From Dicyema japonicum (taxonomy: Eukaryota; Dicyemida; Rhombozoa; Dicyemidae), in contig RDEW01000026.1 of assembly GCA_011109175.1 (NCBI GenBank), forward strand, positions 188,922 to 252,921: a stretch of 64,000 nt of DNA, read 5' to 3'. The position numbers and the translations under genes are program-made. This document shows positions 1 through 17,510 of the stretch, piece by piece. Every line of letters starts with the position of its first letter. The stretch's first letter is position 1. The notes below the pieces were generated by a model. The model worked only from the letters and a program-made list of their open reading frames with translations, ran no database searches and was not told the origin of the DNA.

Positions 1-455
1 GATTGAGTTTTAACGAAAAGGCTGGACTGGGACTAGACGTTTGCCAGGAGCACCGATGCGGATGTGATCGTCAGAGCTCTGAAGGCTTCAGGGTTCCCAG
101 CACAGCTTGAACCAAAATTTTTTGTTTAAAAAAAATTATTTTAATTATTTTTACATTATTTAAAAAATTATTTTAAAAAATAATTGCAAAAAGTTTCAAC
201 CATTGCCTAAAATTGTAGAAATTGCAGAAATTGCAATTTTAAAAAAAAATATTTAACTAAAATTAATTATTATTCACTATTTTATTATTTATCTAACTTT
301 TATTAAATTTATTCACTTTATAAAAAAACATTGATAGTTAATTGATGATAACCCTATTCTGATAAAAATCAAAAGCGAAATTACAGTGGAAAAAAGAAAC
401 CTGCATATACAATCTTGCAAATTGGCAATTATTCCGATCAGTTACAGACCAACAT
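1..455. other. AT-rich stretch, no gene seen
   Basis: The first 120 bases have a more balanced composition and may be the end of a retroelement or gene lying outside the window, but I recognise no family. From about 120 to 450 the sequence is homopolymer-rich A/T with no coding signal. Confidence 0.5.
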
Positions 456-539
456 TTGGCTAATATACAGCTGGAAAACTTTACCTCCCTTTATATAGTG
501 GTTGCCTACGTCAACAAAGTCATCCTGGAAGCAAGAACA

Positions 540-1522
540 ATGGCTGTTCCTAAAAGATATGTCGTTTACACGAGAGAGTACGGAAGGAAGGCTCTGGTCA
601 AGGAACGAAACCGTCTCAAAAAAGCAGGGATCCGTTCCTCCGAAGCAAGGATCCGTCTAAAGTGTTGAACGAGGAAATAAAAGCAATAAATTCAAAATAC
701 AGAGAGCTAAATGGAAGATGGTCCTTATGTCATTAAATCGAAACCGGTCAACATCCGAAGTCTGGAAGACTATTCGAAATATCTCGAAGGTGGATGAAAG
801 AACACCCGGAAATGACGAATTCAGCCAAAATGACCTAAACGCCCTAATAAAATAATACGCGAAAATCTCTCACAAAAACCACCTGACCCACCTAAACCGC
901 CTCTAAGAAAACCGAAAAGGGATCAATTAACTTATTTCACGGAAAAGGAGGTAATGGAATCCCTAAGCCAAACGAAAGTAACACATTCTCATGTTCCAGA
1001 CGGAAATTTCATAATCCTCCTGAAAAACCTAGGCAATAAGGAAATCAGTACCCTGACCAAAATCTACAACTGGTCGATTAATTATAACTCAATCTCAACG
1101 ATGTGGAAACTTGCAAACATTCGCCCAGTATTGAAGCCAGAAAAATCGAAAGAGGACCCAACTCCCTTCAGGCCTATTCTCTCTTATGCTCCATGTCAAA
1201 AATTCTAAAAAAGGTTATCCTCGCAAAAATCACTGAAAGGACTCCCGATAAACCGTTCCAGCATGGTTTCAAAAAGGATCGGTCCACAACGAGCTATCTC
1301 ACATTCCTGACTAACTTTATTCGCTCTGGATTTCTGTGCAAGCCAAGACACCAGAAAACTGTGTTATGCTCACTAGACGTCCACAAAGCTTTCGACTCTG
1401 TGCCGAGGAAAAATCTAACATGGAAAATCTACCAATCAGATATCCCTGAAAACCTCAAACGCTGGCTGATGAACTTCCTCAGCGGACGAAGAGGTAGAGT
1501 GTGTATTGGAAACATTCATTAG
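540..1522 (+). mobile_element. LINE ORF2 fragment (RT, jockey/CR1-like), decayed
   Basis: Broken frames on the plus strand read as the linker and N-terminal half of a non-LTR reverse transcriptase. In order I see the linker that normally follows the endonuclease (540-850), the upstream RT motif 'WKLANIRPVLKPEKSKEDP' (about 1100-1155), 'QHGFKKDRST' (about 1258-1287) and the catalytic motif A 'SLDVHKAFDSV' (about 1372-1404). Reading stops at 'FLSGRRGRVCIGN' before the YADD box, so the copy is truncated at its 3' side. There are at least two frame changes and stops, so it is a dead copy. Related copies lie at 3062-3310, 6350-6548 and 22140-22990. Confidence 0.85.
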
Positions 1523-1689
1523 ACTTTGATAAGAAGGGCTGCATACTACGACCGGTTGCGGTCGGGTTTGTCTTTAGAAGACTGCGCTAAAAAATGATTC
1601 AGTCATTTCATGAATTGACTAAAATTGTAATAAATTTTCTCGCTTATTACCAAATATGTTTCCTACTTTTTCGATTTTTAATCCTAATA

Positions 1690-2300
1690 ATTTAAAAACA
1701 ATTTTAAAGAACATTAATTTTTGACTTTATTGACAAAAATCGCCCTAATTATAAATGACTGACTAATATACACTTTTGGGTATTTTCCATTCACAAGCCT
1801 GTTTAAAGGATCCATTATAATAACAAAAAGATGTGGAGACAATAAATCTTGTAAAGTACCCCCTTGATCTCTACTGTTCCAATTTAGTTTTTATTAAAAT
1901 TCAATTTGACTGTCACTTACCAGACTTAATTAATAATCCGACGTTCAAGTCCACAACATTCCAGGATTTGAAATAAAAATTAGTGATCTACCGATCGAAC
2001 TTTCCTTCACATCAATAAAAAATATAAGCGACTTAAAATTTCTGATAATACATTGATTGATCGAGGCATTTTCCTTAGCATCCTGGCACATTCTTCTCGT
2101 TCCAAGTTGATTGTAAGAAATAAGTTTGTATGTTTCAACGAAATCACTTAATTTTTTAGTTAACACAAGTTGGCCTAAATCTTTCGGAGATTGGTAAATT
2201 GCTTCTTACTTCAGATAACTTATTGGCCTGACTAAATGTTATCTCCAATGAATACTCCTTAATTGCGATATTAATTCCAAAAGTATCACAATTTCACGAA
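1690..2300 (-). mobile_element. Reverse transcriptase remnant of a second retroelement family
   Basis: On the minus strand, about 2166-1945 reads 'YNQLGTRRMCQDAKENASIN' followed by 'FIDVKESSIG', matching the RT pattern NQ-x-G-x(2)-R-x-C-x(2)-A-K-E and the motif A core (W-x-DV-K-KAFDSV) in degraded form. Further downstream, near 1860-1760, a frame reads 'LLSPHLFVIIMDPLNRLVNG', the degraded motif B region (Q-G-D-x-LSP-LLF). The catalytic DD region is not recognisable. The sequence type differs from the jockey-like LINEs elsewhere in the window. There are several frame breaks, so it is a fossil. Confidence 0.65.
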
Positions 2301-2512
2301 AATTGGTGATCTCTAAGAAAGGGTATTCAGGATAATCATTCCAAAAGCCTTTCAATATCATCTTGTGGTTAGACATATATCCTATAAAATGGACTAAAAA
2401 GAGTGAAAACAAATTATACTTAAATCTGTGGTTTTATTGATAGTTAATTTGATAATGAACAAACAAGATTTATTTTTATTAAACCAGTATATCGTTAAGA
2501 CTATTAAGGGGC

Positions 2513-2815
2513 TTAATCTTCAACCAATTTCTCTCCAATAATGTCGGAACTCTCGATTTGGTACTCTGAGTTGAGATAATCCATGAGCGGATTGGTTGGG
2601 TTATCCACGTGGACGAAGGGTTCAAGTCTTTCGGTAGCGTAAACATAGACCTTCCTAGTTGGGGATACAATTACTAGTGCCACATCACTTCCTGTGAGGA
2701 CTGATAGTTCGTAAGCCTTTTTCATTATTCCTTGTTTTCTTTTTGTAAGGGCTTGACGTCTGCGAAGGTTATTTTCAATGTATTTTATTGTGATCTTGGA
2801 TTTCCCACTAGGCAT
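2513..2815 (-). CDS. SRF: SRF-type MADS-box transcription factor, 100 aa
   Basis: The product is almost nothing but a type I (SRF-like) MADS domain: DNA-binding and dimerisation residues about 3-58, with the signature 'KRKQGIMKKAYELSVLTGSD' and then 'YVYATERLEPFV', which aligns with the start of the SRF SAM extension. I chose the ATG at 2815; the open frame upstream reaches 2821 only through TTG. About 35 residues follow the MADS core and then a stop, so the long C-terminal activation region of animal SRF (about 500 aa in vertebrates) is missing. The protein would be expected to bind CArG-box DNA as a dimer. A further exon downstream cannot be excluded, although the frame ends cleanly in TAA. 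It sits alone between retroelement debris. Confidence 0.85.
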   Translation of the reverse strand: MPSGKSKITIKYIENNLRRRQALTKRKQGIMKKAYELSVLTGSDVALVIVSPTRKVYVYATERLEPFVHVDNPTNPLMDYLNSEYQIESSDIIGEKLVED

Positions 2816-2938
2816 ATTCAACGATGTAATTTATTATTTATTTTATTTATTTGAACAGTTTTTATTCATAATTTAAAAATAATCTTAATGATTTTAAGGT
2901 CATTTTGTGATTTTAGTCATAATTCACTTAAATTATAT

Positions 2939-3040
2939 AACCTGACGGCTCTTTTGGTTTGTCGGTGATTCTTCGCTTAATGAAGCCGGGATCACCTGAC
3001 GGCCCCACTCTCTTTTGTTTTGTCGGTGATTCTTGGTTTT
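2939..3040 (+). repeat. Two imperfect direct copies of a short repeat
   Basis: Two near copies, about 55 bp apart, share 'CCTGACGGC' and 'TTTGTCGGTGATTCTT' (about 2940-2972 and 2994-3035). The same 'AATCACCTGACGGC' string occurs in reverse at the 3' end of the LINE at 22140, so this is probably a tandem piece of a LINE 3' end. Confidence 0.6.
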
Positions 3041-3061
3041 AAATAAATACATAACCGAAAA

Positions 3062-3310
3062 GTAATGGCATCTTACTTTTCTGAAAAAGAAGTGAAGGAA
3101 GTCCTGAGTCAGACCAGGTTAACACGTTCACATGGGCCAATGGGATTCCAATCATAATCTTGAAAAATACTGACCAAAGTATATAATTTGCCCATAAACC
3201 ACAATTCAATTCCAATGTTATAGAAACTTATGAACAACTGACCTATATTGGAAATGAGAAAACCGAACAAGGACCCGACTTCATTCAGACCAGCTAGTCC
3301 TTGTGAAAAT
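3062..3310 (+). mobile_element. LINE RT fragment, same family as 540-1522
   Basis: The plus strand reads 'SYFSEKEVKEVLSQTRLTRS' at the start and then 'ILTKVYNLPINHNSIPML' and 'KPNKDPTSFRPA', parallel to the copy at 935-1180, with frameshifts and stops. Only about 250 bp of the N-terminal RT remains. Confidence 0.75.
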
Positions 3311-4254
3311 CAAAGACCTTCTAAAATGTCTATATAAAATCGGTAATAATCCCTTACTAAAAACGTTTTACTCGCAATACATTAAGACGTGCATTTCCTT
3401 TCCATGTGCTTTGTTGGAACCTTACGTTTCTGGATTAATGCTCAAAAAACTGCGGTTATAGACAAAAGTCTTTTGGGGTGATAAAGAAGTGATCTACGGA
3501 CAAAAAACATAATGTCAGCAACCTTGGAGATTCTAATTGGAAGGAATAACGGAGGAGGCCTGATCCAACGTGATCACGAGACAATCCGACCCAAACGAGC
3601 TTGTGTAAGATCAAGGGAGGAGCATTGAGTAAAGCTGGGAGACTGCCTTTAATTTGTCGGGATCACTTAGGTTGTTTTTCAGTTTAACGGTGGTCTTGGA
3701 ATAATAATTTATTCAAATTCTGCTTAAAGAGGAGGGTCGTGAAAAGTAATGAGATCTAAGGTGGAGCACTAATAAATCTTTCGAAAGGTCTGGATTACCA
3801 CTTAATTAGTTGGTTAAACTCCTTTTTTTTGGTGCTCCCTTATTTTGGGTTAAATAATAATTATCTCTATCTTTTTAATAGCTTGGCCTGGAGGTGCTAG
3901 GATTTCTCTTCCTTCTTCTAGTGGCGTCATCACCTTAACTCAGAAGATGCCTGTTAAGTATTCAAAAGGATCCATTTCTTCATTCCACTGGGAAACTATT
4001 TTTCCCTGGTGATGAGTACTGGCTTAGATCTCCTCTGGATCACTGTGCCTGAATAAGGGTTCAACTGGAATGCGTCAGTATCACGGGGTTATTTATTGTG
4101 GTTTTGGACTGGAGTAGTTTCATTTCCTTTGTTAATCACCTCCTCGAGGTCAAGGTTGGATACTATCTTTTTCATAGCAACTAAAAACCCTCTTCACTTT
4201 CCTCACTTCCTCTCATGGGATTGTTAATTTAAGCAAGGACCTATAAATCCCTAT
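3311..4254. other. No gene seen
   Basis: There are no open frames with family similarity on either strand. Composition resembles the neighbouring LINE debris, so it may be older, unrecognisable retroelement sequence. Confidence 0.4.
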
Positions 4255-4800
4255 GAAGACTTGGAAAAATCCGGGTCCATCTAAAGGTCCTAATATCAAC
4301 GGAACCTTCCGTAAACGAGACGAACTCGTGCTGTTTCTGAATGCCCACAACATTGCTCTTCTTTAAGAAACTCGTCTCCTTCAAAATCGACCTTATATGT
4401 GCGGATAGAACAAATGGTTAAACGATAGAGGTGTGCTACCAATGTTTCGGGATACCGTTGTCTTAACTAACACAGCGGACAGTACACGCATAACAGTGTT
4501 GAATGACACTAATTTGGAGTTTCTATCAATAACCTTCGTCAATTTTTACATTCCCTTTCCATCCAATTGTCCCAAAAATATACAAACAGAATCTTTCATG
4601 TTTTCATTCGTGAGGGATTTAATTATATATGAGACTTCTTTTAGGTTTTTGCGTATCAACGGAATTGGAGGACCTCATGGTCCTAATGATTCACAGACGC
4701 TCTAATACTTATCATCTCACTGTATATTTTTTTGAACTTTCATCCCTTACTTCTTGGAGTGTAATAGATTATCTCCCATCAGATCACAGAAACTGAATCC
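4255..4800 (+). mobile_element. LINE AP-endonuclease domain fragment
   Basis: Plus-strand frames give the order of a LINE APE-type endonuclease: 'NINGTFRKRDELVLFLNAHN' then 'ETRL' (about 4290-4375), 'LEFLSITFVNFYIPFPSN' (about 4516-4570), a degraded 'GGPHGPNDSQTL' (about 4665-4703) and finally 'VIDYLPSDH' (about 4760-4790), which carries the terminal SDH motif. Several frame changes and an in-frame stop before ETRL show it is inactive. No RT follows immediately, so this is an isolated piece. Confidence 0.75.
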
Positions 4801-5260
4801 CATTTCAATGACTTCTCTGTAGCAAATTTTAATTGTCTATTAAATATTTTATGCTGATTGCAAATGTATTTCAGGGGGATGTATTCTTTGGGTTTTCAGT
4901 TTCCTGGTAATGGAGTAGGTGGCCTCGATAAGGAAAAGACTGATGTGGAAAGAAGCAACACTTCTGAGACGCATTTCCGTAATAAACTTTTCTGGAGTTA
5001 ATAAATATAATCAAACCAAATCCTTTAAGGAATAACTTACAGTATAATGGATTACTATTCGGAAATCACTCATAGAAAATTACATTAAAACATAATTTTA
5101 TGATCTTTGGATTACATATACTGAGAAGAAAATTGATGAATAACTGTGAAATTATTGAAATTTGCATAACAATACTATTTTTAGACACCTCTATTCAACT
5201 TTTCAATTAATTCTGGTCAACTTCCTTAGTCAATCTGACTTCCTTAACGATAATAGCCTT
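4801..5260. other. No gene seen; AT-rich upstream region of the 5301 gene
   Basis: No coding signal on either strand. The 3' edge leads into the promoter of the multi-exon gene at 5301. Confidence 0.5.
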
Positions 5261-5266
5261 CACGAC

Positions 5267-5274
5267 TATAAAAG
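5267..5274 (+). promoter_or_regulatory. TATA box
   Basis: TATAAAAG lies 27 bp before the ATG at 5301. At the usual TATA-to-start spacing of about 30 bp, transcription would begin almost at the start codon, so the 5' leader would be only a few bases. This is inference from the motif and spacing. Confidence 0.6.
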
Positions 5275-5300
5275 AGACCGTTACAATATACGATTGCATA

Positions 5301-6212
5301 ATGGACGGACGTAAAAGGAGGTGACTTTACTTATAATTTGTTAGTAAAAAAAAGAAGGTAAACGATTCCATTTACAAACAATGTATTATAGACTATAAAG
5401 AACATATTGATGGTAAAGTAATTAAAACATGTTTAGATCCCACAAAGAATGAGACTGACCCACAAAGGATTAAGTATTTGAGATCTACTGAATACACACA
5501 TAGACACTTGAATAGAGTGCTGAGTGGATATCTGAATGAATCAGTATATTATATGCATATTTTAGAATCTCTATGACTCTTCACAAGACAGTTATGAAGG
5601 GGATACATTAATATACAGGAACATTGTCAACTCATTCAGATGCTCTGAAAATAATAGAGAGATTGAATATTCTGACAACACAGAGTTAAATTTTAATATA
5701 ATTTCAGTGATCAAATTAATGATCACAACGAAAATAGTCCTAACGTTGAGATGACTAATAAGGAGGAACCAAAAAAGAAAACAGAACCTAAACAGAAAAA
5801 AGTGAGAGTTCGAAACCCCCCATTGAGACGAACATATAATTTAAGATCACAAGCTACAAATATCAAAGAGGAATGTACTGCAAAGTGGAAATATTGATTT
5901 TTATAATTTTAGAGAACAATGTGATCCACCGAATAGTCTTAGTGGAGACATGAGTAAACAAGATAAACGTGAATATAGAAAACGTAAAGTCAAGCCAACG
6001 AGACGAAACGTTAGAATTCCTCCACCAAAACGAATTAATAAAAATATTAAAAAAGGTGGTTCTGAGAGTACAAAGTATGAATTTGATATAATCATAGAGT
6101 GAGGGACAATACAGTAAATGAGAGAGAAAATAATCGTAGTGGAGATATAACTAATAAAGATCTTAACGAATTAAAGGGACTCAACCCAAACCTAAAAAAC
6201 AGGGAGTTATAA
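5301..6212 (+). CDS. Lysine/arginine-rich basic protein, five or six exons, unknown function
   Basis: I do not recognise this family. It splices cleanly: exons 5301-5320, 5345-5543, 5566-5684, 5708-5884 and 5913-6102, with GT-AG introns of 24, 22, 23 and 28 nt, giving one 234-residue frame. A further possible intron (6099-6124, 26 nt) would extend it to 6212 and 262 residues. The protein opens with 'MDGRKRSKKKKVNDS', has an acidic, polar middle (about residues 75-125) and a very basic C-terminal half with 'PPLRRTYNLRSQ' and 'KPTRRNVRIPPPKRIN'; the related copy also has 'KRTYILRR'. The recurring R-x-Y-x-LR pattern, lysine richness and absence of any signal or membrane segment suggest a nucleic-acid-binding or chromatin-associated protein, but that is inference. 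A TATA box lies just upstream. The part from exon 4 on recurs inverted at 22809-23648. Confidence 0.7.
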
Positions 6213-6548
6213 CAAAACGAACATACATCTTAAGACGACGCACTATAAATAATCCCTATAATTGAGACATTATTTAATTTTTATTATTATTTAATAAATA
6301 TTTAAAAATAATTCTAGTTAAGTGATTTAAGGAATTTAAGAGTCCACTAATTTAATACAATTTTAATGTTATGTTCCTAAATGGAAGAAGAGGAAGAGTA
6401 ACTGCTGGAAAAACTAGATCAGTTACCAAGTTCCTTCCAAATGAGTCCTTCAAGGATCTCCACTTTCACCACACCTATTCAACCTATTCTTGAATGACAT
6501 GCCCTTCCTTACCAGTGACGATACTCTGGTTCTGACATATGCGGATGA
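5709..6548 (+). repeat. 840-bp inverted duplication, copy 1
   Basis: This block matches the reverse complement of 22809-23648 at roughly 95% identity by eye, with both copies about 840 bp long. It covers exon 4 onward of the basic-protein gene plus a LINE RT fragment (6350-6548) and breaks off inside the LINE YADD codons. The two copies bracket CAD and the A-T-R-SDR gene. Confidence 0.8.
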
Positions 6549-6560
6549 CTTCTCCATCTC
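6350..6560 (+). mobile_element. LINE RT fragment (motif B to YADD)
   Basis: Reads 'FLNGRRGRVTAGKTRSVTKF', then 'PSLPVTILW' and, in another frame, 'LTYADD'. It continues the RT where the 540-1522 copy stops, but belongs to the duplicated block. The reading frame is broken and the match to the 22140-22990 copy ends at 6548. Confidence 0.7.
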
Positions 6561-8153
6561 TCTTCGGAAACCTATAATGAAGTATTGGGAGATGGATTTG
6601 GTCGGCACAACATGACATTATTGGGACAACTAATTGTAGTATCGTCAAGATAGCACAAATTGAAAGGATACTTCATATTGTATGGAACGTCGGCGATCGT
6701 CAAAGGGAAGAGAAGTCCCAACAGACATATTCAATATTCGAACAAAAAATAATTCCTTACTCACCTCCATGCTTGCAGGTTTGCTCCATAAAAGAGATCT
6801 TTTGCAAAAAAAACATTAGGTCCTATACACTATCTTTTTATCAAGGCGGTAAATAGAAGGTCCTCCTTAACACGGGTCGGATGTAAGTCATCCACTTTTC
6901 CATTACTGCGGTCAAATGATCCGATGGTGGATGCTTTGAAAATCGAATGTCATGGATAACCCAAATGTCGACAGAAAAGAGGAGACGATAGGTAGGCTTC
7001 ATATCACATTAATGAAGTTTAAAACCCACATGCTATTGGAGACTGCAGACTCTTCTGGTTTCGACGACTCGGAACAAGGACTACGCAAGGTAAAGGGTTT
7101 GTTGACGGACGAAATAGTTTTATTTGATAGATCTACCTATGGTGGTCCGAGAACCTAGAGCATAAGCATCGTCCATAGTTGTACGACCGTTAACTCTACT
7201 GCACTGTCGAATGAACATAATTAAAGCTTGGTTTACGATTTTGTCCTCCGATTTTTGGAAGTGAATATCAGGCGGTTTTTCTCAGTATGTATTACAGGAA
7301 ATGCTTCCTCTCGTGGGTAGCATGCAGAGGCTGGGAGATATTTCATAATAACGGTGGTCTAATTATAACAGAGTAGATTGGATAAACAAATACACATGAA
7401 AAAGTCAGAGCATAAACAACAGTTAATTCCATGTTACAAGGAGTTGTTCATTTCACATCCAATTTGACTTTATGAGGAAGGGAAGTATTATTGTTTTGAC
7501 GGGATAGCAAATAAAAAGTTCATGATGGTCATTTATCTTGTTTCTGTTTTAATGTAACAACAAGGACACGTTTTCAGTAAGATTGTCTCAATGATGGCTC
7601 ATAAAATGATATAATCTAAGTAAGGAAATAAGTTAATAATATGACTACTGTGAATGACCTATTGATCCTCGTTCCCCTCCGTATTCTATAACATTTAAGA
7701 ATGAGCAATTACACATAAATTAAAACATTGACCTAATTTGCAATTATTATGGGGATATTATGCATACAATAACGATAAAGCACAACCACAAGGATGATAC
7801 AAATTAGATAAATCCAACCTTTAGGTTTAATAAAGCTTGAATATTGATTATTCTGAAGTATTAACCATTTAAGCAATCACATGGTATCCTTTGTTTAAGA
7901 TCATAATGACCATTTGTGAATAAGTAATTTCAAATAAATGCACACATTTATTAACCACAAAGATAACAAATTTATGAAGATTTAATTTAAAAACTAATGT
8001 ATAATTTGTCATTTTTTTAAATACTAATAATAAGTAATTTATGGAATCTATAAATTGAAAAAATGTAAAATTTAAGGTCTTTTAAAGTTTTATTATACAA
8101 TGGCAAACCTAAAATATAATAAATAAATTCCGCATGATTCGAATTAATATTAA
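6561..8153. other. Intergenic, no gene seen; AT-rich upstream region of CAD
   Basis: A 68-codon open frame at 6952-7158 has no recognisable similarity and no convincing splice partners. From 7600 to 8130 the sequence is strongly AT-rich. I found no RNA gene or terminal repeat here. Confidence 0.5.
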
Positions 8154-15526
<7,373 letters not shown>

Positions 15527-15929
15527 AGTTGTTTGATTATTTCTGTTAGTAATATTATAACATAATAAATTGTTATAGGTAATTTCGTCAATTGTAAATC
15601 AAGGGACCTAGTGGGCGGGTTCTAGATACAATTAAAATGTGATTCGACGTTATGTTTTTACAACTGATTGTGTGATGTTTCTTTGTTAAGAGTTTGATTT
15701 TCTCTCAATTTCGTTCTTGTTTCGGTTTGGAAACAGTTTGCGGATCCACAGTATTTTAGATCTGATCCTTCTGCAGGCTCAATAGGGCTGGCACGTATGG
15801 GTGACGCTGACTGCTGTGGAGTTTAGGTTTCCTAAGGTGTTTGTCAGCCACGGAAAGGATCCCCTCACAGTTTCGAATCATGCCTTTCCGGCGGAAGATC
15901 CGTTCCTATACTTTTGATTGACTCTGATA
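15527..15929. other. 3' flank of CAD, no gene seen
   Basis: AT-rich to about 15650, then more balanced sequence that is probably the decayed downstream part of the LINE read on the minus strand from 16930. Confidence 0.4.
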
Positions 15930-16930
15930 CACACTCTTCATATTCTGTGCAGTTTTCGTGACGAGCCATATAATTCAGTCATATACCTCCTTCTTGATCC
16001 CGTGGAATTCACATCATATTGAATTTGGATGAAAAACAATACGTATGCTGGGACCACAATGTGGAACAAAAATACCTTCCCTGTTGACGGAATCTGCAAC
16101 TCGTAGATGTGGTTTGGATTTCTCCGCATTTTCACGCAAAAGAAAATCGGTTGGCTAAGAAATTTCCGTCCCCAGTCAGCTTCCTCTGCAAGGATCAAAA
16201 AAGGCACTTCCGTTCGGCAGTGGAACAATGGAAATGCACAGGCTTTGGATGGCACGTTTGGTTGCAGGAACTGGAACTGACATTTCTTTTGTCTTTCTTT
16301 CTCGGTAGTCCGGGGTTAATAAATAAATCGATTATAAATCTTAAACGGATTTCCTGTGTTCCAAAGTCGGGAGCTTATCCACGTTGTTTTATGGCATGTG
16401 GAATGTTGGAATTGGGTGTTACATATAGCTGTGCCAGGATCCCCATTCCACGTGGTCCAATAAATCGTTCGTATACTTTTTGTACCCCAACTTTAGCATT
16501 CATAAAAAGGAATGAGGAAGACTTTAAGTGAGATACAATCTTGGAAAGTTTTTGGTAGAAATCGCCCAATTCCTATGAGTCTTTAGAAACGTTGCCACTA
16601 TGTGGGAGGTACACAATGGAAATTATCCGTCTATATTTCCCTCTGAGTACAATAAGTAAGTAGTAGAATGACACTAATCCAATCATTTGTCTTCCAAAAG
16701 ATATGTAATCCGGAAAGTAATCCTTGTGCACAGCGAAACCCTATCCATAGAATAGAATGGTGTAGGACTACTCTATAGTTTCTAGAACGTTCGTCAAGTC
16801 CTTCTCTGACCTTCGTCTCTTGGAAACAGCAGACTGAACATCGATACTTCTCAAGGTCCAGAAATAGTCCCTTCGACCAGCCATTTAGGCCCCTGGCATT
16901 AAAGGATAGAAAACCAATAGGAATCACTAA
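15930..16930 (-). mobile_element. LINE endonuclease fragment (APE type), decayed
   Basis: On the minus strand, starting at about 16927, a frame reads 'SFNARGLNGWSKGLFLDLEK' and 'CSVCCFQETKVREG', the N-terminus of an APE-type LINE endonuclease. Further on (16569-16375) comes 'LGDFYQKLSKIVSHLKSSSF' and then 'NAKVGVQKVYERF', corresponding to the GDFNAKVG region. Later frames are broken. This is a different subfamily from the fragment at 4255, resembling LINEs with the 'ETKV / GDFNAKVG' endonuclease. No RT is recognisable downstream. Confidence 0.7.
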
Positions 16931-17510
16931 AACACGTATCTACATGAGTGCGAGAGAGGGAAGTCATCACCTCAATCGAAAAGTGTTTAAAATATCACAT
17001 TTGTTGTATAATTAAGTATTCGATGGATTAATTCTTATATCAACAGAGACTAAGTTGCTAGCATGATGGAAAATCGTCCGGTTTGCAAGATCACGTAATA
17101 GTGACGCGATTGTTCTTAAAACATTGTCCTTACAATTTGAAGAATAATCATAATGGCTAGCATAATATTCAAGACATTCGGGTAGAACATGTCAGTTACC
17201 GTTAATAGTTGTCATTTTATTATTGAGAACTTTACAATCACGAGGAAGGTATATTAAAGTGTCATCAATTGTATAGATTTGTGTTCTCACCTATTACAAC
17301 TATGTTCCATACGTGGTGCCTCATTCTCTAACTTTTGGTAATTAAAAGAGTTAATGTCTCTGAAGAATGAAGCGTGAATATTAGTGAGTAATAACAAAGA
17401 TCGTGATTAATGAATCAATAATTGTTCTATAATTGTATAATTAGATTACACTTTTATTGTTTGTTAAAAGTCTAATATTTAAATACAATCTCACGTTTCT
17501 CATTTATAAT
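16931..17510. other. Intergenic, no gene seen; upstream region of the A-T-R-SDR gene
   Basis: AT-rich with only short open frames. I saw no clear TATA element or RNA gene. Confidence 0.5.

Noticed and set aside
1945-2166. Open frame that first looked like a syntaxin or another SNARE N-terminal helix region
   Set aside because: The order NQ-x-G, C-x(2)-A-K-E, then I-DV-K and a downstream LSP-x-LF segment fits a decayed reverse transcriptase much better.
6952-7158. 68-codon plus-strand frame
   Set aside because: No similarity to any family I know, no neighbouring exons, and it sits in retroelement-like debris.
16109-16531. 140-codon plus-strand frame between CAD and the A-T-R-SDR gene
   Set aside because: It is the antisense of the LINE endonuclease fragment read on the minus strand.
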